Virus record (IMG/VR): IMGVR_UViG_3300046010_001393
Location: 1-20,762 of that record
Direction: 5' to 3' (one strand)
Source: a virus
DNA length: 20,762 nt
Shown here: in pieces, positions 13,073 through 20,209 of the stretch
How the letters are laid out: the number at the start of each line of letters is the position of its first letter
Position numbering within the stretch: the stretch's first letter is position 1
Program-made: the position numbers and the translations under genes
The notes under the pieces: model-generated
Database searches by the model: none
The model's input: only the letters and a program-made list of their open reading frames with translations
Told to the model about the DNA's origin: nothing

Positions 13073-14934
13073 TGTCTTACTTGCCACAAATTAGAATCCT
13101 TGTGCCATCCGCTCAAGTATCTAGTTACACAACTGGAACTTTTAGTTTGCCAAGCGCCAAGCAAGGATTTATTCTACCTGCATATCTAGCAGTATTAAAT
13201 GCTGGTACTGGAACTGGTTCCCTACAAGAATTGAACTTAACAACAGCAGGAAACGCAGTAAATTTTGGAAACGCTTACAACGATAGCCAGCCATCAGCAT
13301 CAGGGAATACTGTTATCTCAGTAATGGCTGGCGGTGCAGACGGACCATGGACAAGTCTTGTTTTCTCAACAAGAGGAAACAGCACTCTATTCGGCAGTAT
13401 GCAGACAAACTCTTATGCTACGGCAACAGTAAGTTCTGATACAAGAGGAATTCTTTCAGGTGGAGACAGAGATGGTCTAAAGAGCCGTCTTGAATATGTA
13501 ACATTTGCATCTCAAGGTAACGGTACATTTTTTGGAACTGGTGCCACAATATTTACCCACGCAGGTGTTCAATCTACGACCCGTGGAGTATACGGTGGCG
13601 GTATTTCTGGTTCTAGCAGACAAAGCCGCATGGATTACATCACTATGGCTACTACTGGAAACACTACAAGTTTTGGTGATTTAACAGTAGCGAGAGGACA
13701 ACTTGCTGGAACTTCTTCTAATACTCGAGGTTTATTTGCTGGTGGAGATACTCCTGCATATAACATCATTGATTATATTACTATCGCTTCAACGGGAAAT
13801 GCTACAGATTTCGGTGATTTGACTGTTGCTCGTTTTGTTTTGGGAGGGGCTACAAATCAAACAGTAGGAGTTTTTGCAGGTGGAAACTCAACAAATAATG
13901 CAATAATAGATTCTGTAAACATTGCTACTTTAGGTAATGCTTCATCTTGGGGTTCTCTTACAACAGGAAAAAATTTAGGTCCTGCTCAATCATCTCAAGC
14001 CCACGGCGGTATTGATATTTCAGGAATCACATTCCCAGTAATAGGCGAAAAGGCTATGTTCTTTGGAGGTATACCTTCAGGATGGACAAATACGGTTGAT
14101 TTTGTAGCAATTGCTTATCTTGGAGATGCCCGTGACTTCGGAGATTTAAGTATTGTAAAACGAGGAATGACTAACGGAACTGTGTCTACCAGTTCACGCG
14201 CCGTTGTTGCAGGTGGAGATACCACATCTGATGTACTTCAGGGAGGTATTGAATACTTCTCATGGGCAACAAGTGGAAATGCTACTTCTTTTGGCAATTT
14301 ATCTGTTTCGAGAATGTATCTTGGTGGAGCATCTAATTCTACCGTTGGTCTACACGCTGGCGGTACAGGCGGCGGCGGCGGCTCATTCTATTCAAATGTT
14401 ATTGACTACATAACTATCGCCGCATCTGGTAACGCAACAGATTTTGGTGACCTCACCGCTCAAAGAGGTTTTGTCACAGGCTTGGCTTCTACAACCCGCG
14501 CTTGTTTTTCAGGAGGATTTACACCTTCATCGGCTACAACGGAAATTCAATATGTAACAATTGCCTCTGCTGGAAATGCTACTAACTTTGGAGCATTAAC
14601 TGTTGCTCGCTATCAAGCAGAATCTCTTGCCAATTCAACTCGCGGAGTCGTAGCGGGTGGCTATGCAGGTGGTAGTAGCAATGTTATTGACTACTTCACA
14701 ATTGCTTCTACAGGAAATGCTACAGATTTTGGTGATTTAACTGGCGCTTCTTATTCTGGCGCTGGAGCGGCAGGTTCAACAAGGGGGTTGTTTGCTAAAG
14801 GGTATCAAGCAGGAGCGGTTTCTGGAATTGACTACATAACCATTCAATCCGCTGGAAATGCCGCTAGTTTTGGCAGTCTAAGTCAAGCACGATACGATTT
14901 ATCAGGAGCATCTAATTCACATGGAGGACTATAA
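13072..14934 (+). CDS. Propeller-like adhesin II, two six-repeat modules
   Basis: A 620-residue protein overlapping the preceding stop (TAATG), with GGAGG six bases upstream. The N-terminal part (VPSAQVSSYTTGTFSLPSAKQGF) is homologous to that of the preceding protein. Two six-repeat modules follow; the first ends SQAHGGI, and after a short linker (DISGITFPVIGEK) the second ends SNSHGGL. The first two repeats of module 1 are the most divergent (LNLTTAGNAVNFG, VFSTRGNSTLFG). Probably two tandem beta-propellers for binding a host surface structure. The gene looks like the result of duplication of the neighbour. No enzymatic motif is visible. Confidence 0.75.
   Translation: MSYLPQIRILVPSAQVSSYTTGTFSLPSAKQGFILPAYLAVLNAGTGTGSLQELNLTTAGNAVNFGNAYNDSQPSASGNTVISVMAGGADGPWTSLVFSTRGNSTLFGSMQTNSYATATVSSDTRGILSGGDRDGLKSRLEYVTFASQGNGTFFGTGATIFTHAGVQSTTRGVYGGGISGSSRQSRMDYITMATTGNTTSFGDLTVARGQLAGTSSNTRGLFAGGDTPAYNIIDYITIASTGNATDFGDLTVARFVLGGATNQTVGVFAGGNSTNNAIIDSVNIATLGNASSWGSLTTGKNLGPAQSSQAHGGIDISGITFPVIGEKAMFFGGIPSGWTNTVDFVAIAYLGDARDFGDLSIVKRGMTNGTVSTSSRAVVAGGDTTSDVLQGGIEYFSWATSGNATSFGNLSVSRMYLGGASNSTVGLHAGGTGGGGGSFYSNVIDYITIAASGNATDFGDLTAQRGFVTGLASTTRACFSGGFTPSSATTEIQYVTIASAGNATNFGALTVARYQAESLANSTRGVVAGGYAGGSSNVIDYFTIASTGNATDFGDLTGASYSGAGAAGSTRGLFAKGYQAGAVSGIDYITIQSAGNAASFGSLSQARYDLSGASNSHGGL
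13186..14010 (+). repeat. Six-repeat propeller-like module 2
   Basis: Six repeats averaging about 46 residues, ending HGGI. Its first blades are divergent, while blades 4 and 5 (TMATTGNTTSFGDL, TIASTGNATDFGDL) match the consensus. Confidence 0.82.
14044..14931 (+). repeat. Six-repeat propeller-like module 3
   Basis: Six repeats averaging about 49 residues, ending HGGL. Cores include AIAYLGDARDFGDL, SWATSGNATSFGNL, TIAASGNATDFGDL and TIASTGNATDFGDL. Confidence 0.85.
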
Positions 14935-14935
14935 A

Positions 14936-15787
14936 ATGGATATTGAAAAATCAAACGAGAGGCACTTTATGGAAATCGCATTACAAGAGGTTAGTAACGA
15001 ATTAGCAATAACTCCTGAGTACAAAGGGATGTTGGAGCATATCAATGCCAATCTTCCTGCTATTAGCAGAGATTCTGAAAACTTTCACAAATCAGCATCT
15101 CAATTTAAGAATGTAACTTTAGATGTTACTGACCTAACTCCAATGGGTTCTTTGAAGCATATCTTGGCGGTAATTGACCGTACCCGTTCAGCATTAGAAG
15201 AAGCACATATTTCTGTAAAACGCAAGCAAATTGAATTAAAGAAAAAAACTCAAGAATACGACAATGCTGATGATGGCTATGAGAAAGAACTTCTTTGGGT
15301 TGATATTGTTGAAATTAACAATCATCTAAATAATTTTGAAAACTCAGTTAAGGGCGCTTTGCGTAAATTAAGTTTTTTTACTACTCAGTATCAAGCCATG
15401 ATGGAAAAATTGGGCAAAGATGAAATTACTGAAGAAGATTATGAATTAAATGAATCTCGTCACCATGTAATGACAGCCATGAAACAAGCCCTTAATGCGG
15501 CTCGTACTAGAGGCGGTCTTATAGACGAGGGTAATCATATTTATTTATTTGATATGGGAATCAATGGAGCAGTTGCTCAAGCAGAAATTTTCGCTTATTT
15601 ACAGGCAGAACAAGAAATGCTTGCAAAAGGCGAGGAACCAACCCACGAACTCACAGTCAGATGGTTAGAGGCTTGCGCCGATAAGTTTGCTGATTGCGGG
15701 GCTAAGTTCGCTGAACTCCGTGGTTTCATTCCACTAGACAAGAAATCACTAGCAAAGGAGATTACAAGTGGCAAAGAAAATAATTAG
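14936..15787 (+). CDS. Helical protein of unknown function after the adhesins
   Basis: I choose ATG 14936, because GGAGG (14923-14927) is eight bases upstream; the in-frame ATG at 14921 overlaps that SD. The 283-residue product is almost all charged helix, with a coiled-coil-like central part (DRTRSALEEAHISVKRKQIELKKKTQEYD) and a C-terminal half rich in Ala/Glu helices. It carries no signal peptide, membrane helix or catalytic motif. Directly following the adhesin genes, it might be a fibre-assembly chaperone or a fibre-attachment protein, but this rests only on position. I do not recognise the family. Confidence 0.7.
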   Translation: MDIEKSNERHFMEIALQEVSNELAITPEYKGMLEHINANLPAISRDSENFHKSASQFKNVTLDVTDLTPMGSLKHILAVIDRTRSALEEAHISVKRKQIELKKKTQEYDNADDGYEKELLWVDIVEINNHLNNFENSVKGALRKLSFFTTQYQAMMEKLGKDEITEEDYELNESRHHVMTAMKQALNAARTRGGLIDEGNHIYLFDMGINGAVAQAEIFAYLQAEQEMLAKGEEPTHELTVRWLEACADKFADCGAKFAELRGFIPLDKKSLAKEITSGKENN

Positions 15788-16064
15788 TTACAAACTAAAT
15801 GAGGATGGAACAATTCCATCTTATGTTGAAAATGGCGGTTTTTTAGCGAAAGATGCTAATGACACACCAAACATGGTTGTACTTGGCGTTTCTTTTGACG
15901 GAGAAGATATTTCAGGAGCAGAGTCAGAATTTGCAACAGAGGCAGATGCCTTGGCATTTGTATCAACCTATTTAAGCGATACAACATATACAGATTCTTC
16001 GGGTCAAACTAGAGAATTTGTAGTTGCCGATGCGGTAGCAGACCTATTTGCTAAACTAGCGTAA
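15768..16064 (+). CDS. Hypothetical protein, 98 residues
   Basis: Starts with GTG behind AAAGGAG (spacing seven), overlapping the end of the helical protein gene by 20 bases. N-terminal beta stretch (KKIISYKLNEDGTIPSYVENGGFL), then an acidic middle and an alpha/beta end (ADALAFVSTYL, EFVVADAVADLFAKLA). It resembles small proteins found beside phage fibre genes, without a known role. No cysteines or motifs. It may be a fibre accessory or assembly factor; confidence in function is low, in the gene fair. Confidence 0.65.
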   Translation: MAKKIISYKLNEDGTIPSYVENGGFLAKDANDTPNMVVLGVSFDGEDISGAESEFATEADALAFVSTYLSDTTYTDSSGQTREFVVADAVADLFAKLA

Positions 16065-16084
16065 TTTAGAATCGAGGTAGTAAA

Positions 16085-16558
16085 ATGGCAGGTACAACAA
16101 CTAAGGGTCTACGCTATCCAACAGCGGGAGATAACCCTGCCGTTCACACCGATATTCAGAACTTGGCTACAGATGTTGATAGCGAGTTAGACAATTACAT
16201 TCTTGCGGCTTCTCCAATATTTACATCTAATATTGAAGTGCCTACAGCAATTATCTTTGAAGGTTCAAGCGCTGACGGAAGTGAAACTACTTTTCAGGTA
16301 ACTAACCCAACGGCTGACCGAACAATCACTTTGCCAGATGCTTCTGGAACAGTAGTGACTACGGGAAACCTTACAGCAATTACTACTATAACCAGCGCAA
16401 CCATCACATCTGGAACTCTGGGAAACAATCTTGCGGCTGGAGGATATAAAGTCACGGGTCTCGGTGATGCCTCTGAATCAACTGATACAGATGCCGTCAA
16501 TGTCAAGAGTGCGTTGAATCTTGCTCGTACCACTATGCTAATGCTTGGCGGTATGTAA
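16085..16558 (+). CDS. Fibre-like protein with shared 40-residue module
   Basis: A 157-residue protein with a fibre-type N-terminus (TTKGLRYPTAGDNPAVHTDIQNLATDVDSELD), the third copy of the PTADRT...LPD.SGTV module (residues 56-95), a threonine-rich repeat (TAITTITSATITSGT), and an end reading TTMLMLGGM. The N-terminus is of the kind common at virion-attachment ends of phage fibres. The final codons overlap the next start (TAATG) and contain a weak GGCGG SD. It closes the fibre-like region before the connector genes. Confidence 0.75.
   Translation: MAGTTTKGLRYPTAGDNPAVHTDIQNLATDVDSELDNYILAASPIFTSNIEVPTAIIFEGSSADGSETTFQVTNPTADRTITLPDASGTVVTTGNLTAITTITSATITSGTLGNNLAAGGYKVTGLGDASESTDTDAVNVKSALNLARTTMLMLGGM
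16250..16369 (+). repeat. Fibre module, copy 3
   Basis: Forty residues beginning IIFEGSSADGSETTF with PTADRTITLPDASGTV near the end. It lies about 4.8 kb from copies 1 and 2. Confidence 0.88.
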
Positions 16559-17004
16559 TGACTTTTACATACTCAGGTGACCCAAGTACCTCTACTCGAA
16601 ATTATGTTCGATTCCTTCTCAATGACACAGATTCAACTGATGCTCTTTTCTCAGACGAAGAATTAACCTATGTAATTACCGAGTGGAATGGCGATGCCTA
16701 CGATGCGGCGCGTGAATGTGCCGAAATCCTGATTGCCCGTTTTGCCCGTTTAGCCGATAGCAGTTCAAAGAGCGTTGGAGATATATCCGTCTCTGAGTCT
16801 TACAGTTCAAAGATTGCTCATTACAAAGAGTTGGCTAACAGCCTGTTTCAACGCAAGATGCGGAAATCTCCACCTGCGCCATGGGCTAAGTCCGATGCTT
16901 TGAAGTCCACAGACGACAAGACAACTACAGATTTTGCAACAGACTTTGTTGTTGGTCAGATGGACAATCCAAACTCTTACTACGAAACACGCATCGTAGA
17001 GTAG
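16558..17004 (+). CDS. Head-tail connector (adaptor) protein
   Basis: A 148-residue mainly helical protein (STSTRNYVRFLLNDTDS, LFSDEELTYVITEWNGDAYDAARECAEILIARFA). The early D-S-D/E-L helix and a long central helix resemble HK97 gp6/SPP1 gp15-type adaptors that sit under the portal ring. The order with the next three genes (stopper, gp10-like, tail terminator) is the canonical neck order of siphophages. The C-terminal 45 residues are low-complexity (KSTDDKTTTDFATDF). The start overlaps the fibre-like gene stop. Confidence 0.78.
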   Translation: MTFTYSGDPSTSTRNYVRFLLNDTDSTDALFSDEELTYVITEWNGDAYDAARECAEILIARFARLADSSSKSVGDISVSESYSSKIAHYKELANSLFQRKMRKSPPAPWAKSDALKSTDDKTTTDFATDFVVGQMDNPNSYYETRIVE

Positions 17005-17017
17005 GGAGATAGCAACA

Positions 17018-17353
17018 ATGGATGCTATCTATTCAAAAGTCACAGAGTTTATGACCGATACTGTGGTCTTTACACCCAAGGCTTCAGTTGATAAATACAA
17101 CAAAACCACCTACGGCGCGGCTGGCACAAATGTCACGGCTACTGGTCGCCTCATCTATGACACAGTTCGTAGCCGAGATGTCCAAGGAATTGAAGTTACC
17201 GATATTGGTCGTTTTATCACCAACGGTCCACAGACTTCAATTACCGTTTCTCATAGGATGGTGGTCGGAAACGACACATTTACTATCAATGCAGTTGATA
17301 ATCTCGCAGATGAAAACGGAGCGCATCACACCGTCATACGCTTTGGGCGGTAA
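17018..17353 (+). CDS. Head closure (stopper) protein
   Basis: A 111-residue beta-rich protein (FMTDTVVFTPKASVDKYNKTTYGAAGT, ATGRLIYDTVRSRDVQG, HRMVVGNDTFTINAVDNL, HHTVIRFGR), of the pattern seen in head completion proteins (SPP1 gp16-like). A GGGAGAT SD stands before the ATG. Placed between the adaptor and HK97 gp10-like genes, exactly where the stopper is expected. No enzymatic motif. Confidence 0.72.
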   Translation: MDAIYSKVTEFMTDTVVFTPKASVDKYNKTTYGAAGTNVTATGRLIYDTVRSRDVQGIEVTDIGRFITNGPQTSITVSHRMVVGNDTFTINAVDNLADENGAHHTVIRFGR

Positions 17354-17355
17354 TT

Positions 17356-17763
17356 ATGGCTCAAACATTCTCATTTGAAATTGATGGGGCAGAGCAACTA
17401 CGCCATGTTTTAGAGGTATCAGGCAGGGATGCTGGCAAAGTAGTTGGTCAAGTAATCCTTGAAGAAGCCAATATGATTTTTGCTAAAGCCATGATTTTGA
17501 CCCCTATTGATACAGGCGCTTTGCGTGGCTCAGGCGGAGTCTCGGCTCCTATGAATACTCCTCAAGGCATCGGAGTTGATATTTTCTTTGGTGGACCAGC
17601 GGCTCCATACGCCCTTTATGTCCATGAGATTATGTACTACAAGCACAATGCTCCAACACAGGCTAAATATCTTGAGCAACCTTTCATGGAGAGATTGCCA
17701 GATATTCAGCGAAACATGGCACAGCGTATTATTGACCTAATCAGAAAGAACGGGGCAGTCTAA
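17356..17763 (+). CDS. HK97 gp10-like neck/tail-completion protein
   Basis: A 135-residue protein with the features of the HK97 gp10 family: an N-terminal helix after FEIDGAEQLRHVLE, then ILTPIDTGALRGSGGVSAPM (TPxDTGALR is a signature of the family), a beta region with PAAPYALYVHE, and a C-terminal helix (ERLPDIQRNMAQRIIDLIRKN). These proteins join the tail to the neck. Two bases after the preceding stop, and its stop overlaps the next ATG. Confidence 0.85.
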   Translation: MAQTFSFEIDGAEQLRHVLEVSGRDAGKVVGQVILEEANMIFAKAMILTPIDTGALRGSGGVSAPMNTPQGIGVDIFFGGPAAPYALYVHEIMYYKHNAPTQAKYLEQPFMERLPDIQRNMAQRIIDLIRKNGAV

Positions 17764-18164
17764 TGGCAACAATCCTAGAATCCATAGGGGATTACTTGGT
17801 GACCAATAGCCTTGGCACCCTCGGTACGAATCTATTTCTTGGCACCTTGCCTGAGTCCCCAGATGTCTGTACAGCAGTCTTTGAAAACTCTGGAACTCCA
17901 CCAGCCTTCACAATGGGTGTAGGTGGCATCGCAATTGACTATCCAATGCTTCAAGTTATCTGTCGTGCTGGTCGTGAAGATTATCCAACGGCGCGAGATG
18001 CAGTTGAGACGATTCGAAACTTGCTTGCTTCGGTAACTGATGTCACAATTTCCAATGTCCAGATTTTGCGTATAGAACCAATGGGTAGTGTAAATCCATT
18101 GGGAGTAGACCCAAAACAGCGACCACTATTATCGGTGAATTTTCGATGTCTAGTGAGGAAATGA
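17763..18164 (+). CDS. Tail terminator protein
   Basis: A 133-residue alpha/beta protein: ESIGDYLVTNSLGTLGTNLFLGTLPESPDVCTAVFENSG at the N-terminus, IDYPMLQVICRAGREDYPTARDAVETIRNLLA in the middle and NVQILRIEPMG, then LLSVNFRCLV at the end. This matches the minor-capsid/tail-terminator family that caps the tail tube. Position after gp10-like is as expected. The start overlaps the preceding TAATG stop. Genes for a tube or sheath would normally follow but are absent here. Confidence 0.8.
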   Translation: MATILESIGDYLVTNSLGTLGTNLFLGTLPESPDVCTAVFENSGTPPAFTMGVGGIAIDYPMLQVICRAGREDYPTARDAVETIRNLLASVTDVTISNVQILRIEPMGSVNPLGVDPKQRPLLSVNFRCLVRK

Positions 18165-18334
18165 CACAGGAGCCAATGGCTCCCCAAGAGAGAGTGGCAG
18201 ACCCGTATGGCAGAAACGCAACGACAGACGAGTTCCAAAGGTGCTGGAAATGCGACAGGCTCCTCTTTGAGTCAGCAACCCGCCCGTGGAGCATTAGATG
18301 TCCAAGATGTAAGTCAAAGAATAAATCTGGATGA
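18146..18334 (+). CDS. Com-like zinc-ribbon protein
   Basis: A 62-residue protein with C33-W-K-C36 and C52-P-R-C55 in a C-terminal zinc ribbon (CWKCDRLLFESATRPWSIRCPRC), resembling phage Mu Com and its relatives. Com of Mu is a translational activator that binds mRNA; its partner mom is not in the window. ATG 18161 in the same frame (ATGA overlap with the preceding stop) is an equally good start; GAGG (18155-18158) is near it. The N-terminal 30 residues are low-complexity and may be partly absent. The 3' part overlaps the next gene. Confidence 0.7.
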   Translation: MSSEEMTQEPMAPQERVADPYGRNATTDEFQRCWKCDRLLFESATRPWSIRCPRCKSKNKSG

Positions 18335-18587
18335 GTTCAGCGCTAGGTTAGACTCCCTCCAAGGTAAGAAAACACTTCCTGGGTATAAGTGCGCTATGGG
18401 CGCATTACTCCAAGAGTTACCTGAAGCGTTTTCACAGAAACTTTCGGAGGCTCTTTTGAACACAGCAGTTGAAGGTTCAGCAATTACCAAAGTCCTTGCG
18501 GATTACGGGTTTGAGATGAGTTCGAACATTGTTCGCCGTCACCGTAGAAGGATGCAAGGCTTAGACGGATGTAAGTGTGATAAATGA
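18207..18587 (+). CDS. HTH-like DNA-binding protein
   Basis: A 126-residue reading frame whose first 35 residues overlap the Com-like gene out of frame and look low-complexity. The conserved-looking part begins near residue 36 (DVSQRINLDEFSARLDSLQGK) and has a helical domain with GSAITKVLADYGFEMSSNIVRRHRRR, a likely helix-turn-helix with a basic recognition helix. It could be a terminase-small-subunit-like or regulatory protein. ATG 18207 has no clear SD; a TTG at 18267 is an alternative. The stop overlaps the next ATG (ATGA). Confidence 0.68.
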   Translation: MAETQRQTSSKGAGNATGSSLSQQPARGALDVQDVSQRINLDEFSARLDSLQGKKTLPGYKCAMGALLQELPEAFSQKLSEALLNTAVEGSAITKVLADYGFEMSSNIVRRHRRRMQGLDGCKCDK

Positions 18588-19783
18588 ATTTAGACGATGC
18601 TCTTGAGAATCTGTTAAAGACTTCAGAAAACAATACGACCCAGCCAGTTGAATCGCGTAAGCGTAGTGCTGAGTGGACTCCTGGTGTTACTTGGGATGGC
18701 AATGAAGGATTAGTTACAACAGAGCCAATGGAAGGTGATGCTCACCCAGATTGGTCAGGAGTTCTTCGCCTCTGGGGTCTCGACCCTGAGAATTTTGCTG
18801 TTGTCGAGCCTGTCCTTTTCAATGTCTGGGGTAACACCGAAGGTGCGCTTAACCGCCAATGGAAAGGCAAGGTCATTCGTAAAGGGGCTAAAGAACGCGC
18901 CGATATAGACCATTTGATTCAAGAGATACGAAAGCATAAACCTAGAGAAAGAAAGCCACTTATTGAAGGCGCGGCTAGTCTTGTTGTAGTTGCCGCTGAC
19001 TGGCAGGTGGGCAAGAAAGATGGAGATGGACTTAAAGGATTAGTTGGTCGCTGGCTCCAAGCCATTGACGATGTTGAAGCCCGATACAAAGAGTTGAAGA
19101 AGATGGGCAGACCCATTGAATCCATAACAGTCCTTTGTCTCGGTGATTTAGTTGAAGGTTGCGATGGACATTATGACATCCAGACTTTTACAGTTGAAGT
19201 TGATAGACGAGACCAAGTAAAGATTGCTCGCCGACTTTTGCGTGATGCCCTAATCCGATGGTCTAAGTTTGCTCCAGAAATCACAGTTGCGGCGATTGGT
19301 GGAAACCACGGCGAGAACCGTAAGAATGGCAAAGCCTTTACGACTCTCAACGATAATGACGATGTAGCCCTAGTTGAGTCCGTGGCTGAAATCTTCCAAG
19401 CCAATCCTGAAGCCTACGGACATATCAAGTTCGCTATCCCTACCGATGCCCTATCGCTGACAGTTGAAGCGGGTACAAAAATTATTGGAATTACTCACGG
19501 ACATCTGGCTCGGGCTGGGTCAGGAGTTGAAGCAAAACTTCGTAGATGGATTGCTGACCAAACCCTAGGGCGCAATAAGATTGGCGATTGTGACATTCTT
19601 GTGACTGGTCATTATCACTCTTTGAAGATGGCAGATTGGGGTGGAGTTAAATGGCTCCAAGCCCCAGCACTAGATGGGGGAAGCGTATGGTGGAGTCAAT
19701 CAACGGGGGAAACTGCGGATGTAGGAGTTCTGACATTTGTTGTGTCGGAGCGGGGGATAACAGACCTCCAACTGCTTCAATGA
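18584..19783 (+). CDS. Calcineurin-type metallophosphoesterase (Mre11/SbcD-like motifs)
   Basis: A 399-residue protein. The N-terminal 130 residues are a phage-specific domain (HPDWSGVLRLWGLDPENF). Then come the metallophosphoesterase motifs: D139-W-Q141, G-D188-L-V-E191, G-N241-H242, T-H305-G-H307 and G-H343-Y-H345. The usual first motif is D-x-H; here Gln replaces His, which may be a feature of this phage family. A nuclease or phosphodiesterase acting on DNA is plausible; activity is not shown. The start overlaps the HTH-like stop and the end overlaps the next ATG, so all belong to one translational unit. Confidence 0.85.
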   Translation: MNLDDALENLLKTSENNTTQPVESRKRSAEWTPGVTWDGNEGLVTTEPMEGDAHPDWSGVLRLWGLDPENFAVVEPVLFNVWGNTEGALNRQWKGKVIRKGAKERADIDHLIQEIRKHKPRERKPLIEGAASLVVVAADWQVGKKDGDGLKGLVGRWLQAIDDVEARYKELKKMGRPIESITVLCLGDLVEGCDGHYDIQTFTVEVDRRDQVKIARRLLRDALIRWSKFAPEITVAAIGGNHGENRKNGKAFTTLNDNDDVALVESVAEIFQANPEAYGHIKFAIPTDALSLTVEAGTKIIGITHGHLARAGSGVEAKLRRWIADQTLGRNKIGDCDILVTGHYHSLKMADWGGVKWLQAPALDGGSVWWSQSTGETADVGVLTFVVSERGITDLQLLQ

Positions 19784-20061
19784 ATGACCCTAGAGACATA
19801 GCCCTCTTTGCGGCTGAACTCGTCTCTGGAGACCGACAGGAGGCTTACGGGCATCCTCTGGATAACTTCACTAGGGCGGCTCAAATCTGGAGCGCTATCC
19901 TCGGTATAGAGGTCACAGCGGAGCAGGTAAGCCTTTGCATGGTGGGAGTTAAGATTGCAAGAGAAGCCCATATCACCAAGCCAGATACAGTCGTAGACGG
20001 CATCGGATATTTCCTGACCTTAGCCATGATTCGAGAGGAACGCGCTCGCCGAGATGCTTGA
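19780..20061 (+). CDS. DUF6378-like protein
   Basis: I choose ATG 19780 (ATGA overlap) instead of an upstream ATG at 19651, because the extra residues are a shadow of the metallophosphoesterase gene. The 93-residue helical protein has ELVSGDRQEAYGHPLDNFTRAAQIWSAILG, VSLCMVGVKIAREAH and DTVVDGIGYFLTLAMI, matching a common actinophage domain of unknown function (DUF6378, from memory). The arrangement of acidic and His residues resembles small all-alpha nucleotide pyrophosphatases, which is only a guess. The 37-residue zinc-ribbon gene overlaps its end. Confidence 0.8.
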   Translation: MNDPRDIALFAAELVSGDRQEAYGHPLDNFTRAAQIWSAILGIEVTAEQVSLCMVGVKIAREAHITKPDTVVDGIGYFLTLAMIREERARRDA

Positions 20062-20167
20062 GTGCGACTTTTGTGGCAAGGAATATGAGCCGATTTCGAC
20101 CCGCTGGCTTTGCCCTCATTGCCACCAGAAATCTAATTGTTGTGAGGGCGCACCCTTGAATAACTAA
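20054..20167 (+). CDS. Tiny zinc-ribbon protein, 37 residues
   Basis: ATG 20054 overlaps the end of the DUF6378-like gene by eight bases. The product has C4-D-F-C7 and C20-P-H-C23, the two knuckles of a zinc ribbon, plus C29-C30. The second knuckle (TRWLCPHC) resembles that of the Com-like protein (TRPWSIRCPRC). No clear SD is seen before the ATG, but coupling by overlap is possible. It may bind RNA or DNA, or serve as a small regulator. The four-cysteine pattern strongly suggests a real gene. Confidence 0.65.
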   Translation: MLECDFCGKEYEPISTRWLCPHCHQKSNCCEGAPLNN

Positions 20168-20184
20168 CTGGGGTGTGATATGCT
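20156..20184 (+). promoter_or_regulatory. Sigma-70-like promoter with extended -10
   Basis: TTGAAT (20156-20161), a 17-base spacer, then TG-A-TATGCT with -10 TATGCT (20179-20184). Transcription would start near 20191 and reach the gene at 20210 with a leader of about 20 bases. The -35 lies inside the end of the tiny zinc-ribbon gene. Confidence 0.68.
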
Positions 20185-20209
20185 ATTCCTGTAACGAAAG
20201 GGGATAGAA

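Noticed and set aside
12191-14931. CRISPR-like or DNA-level tandem repeats
   Set aside because: The repeats are conserved at the protein level with variable codons and an in-frame period near 146 bases; there are no identical short repeats with unique spacers.
19651-19779. N-terminal extension of the DUF6378-like protein from ATG 19651
   Set aside because: The extra residues overlap the metallophosphoesterase gene and have shadow-like composition; ATG 19780 forms a normal ATGA overlap.
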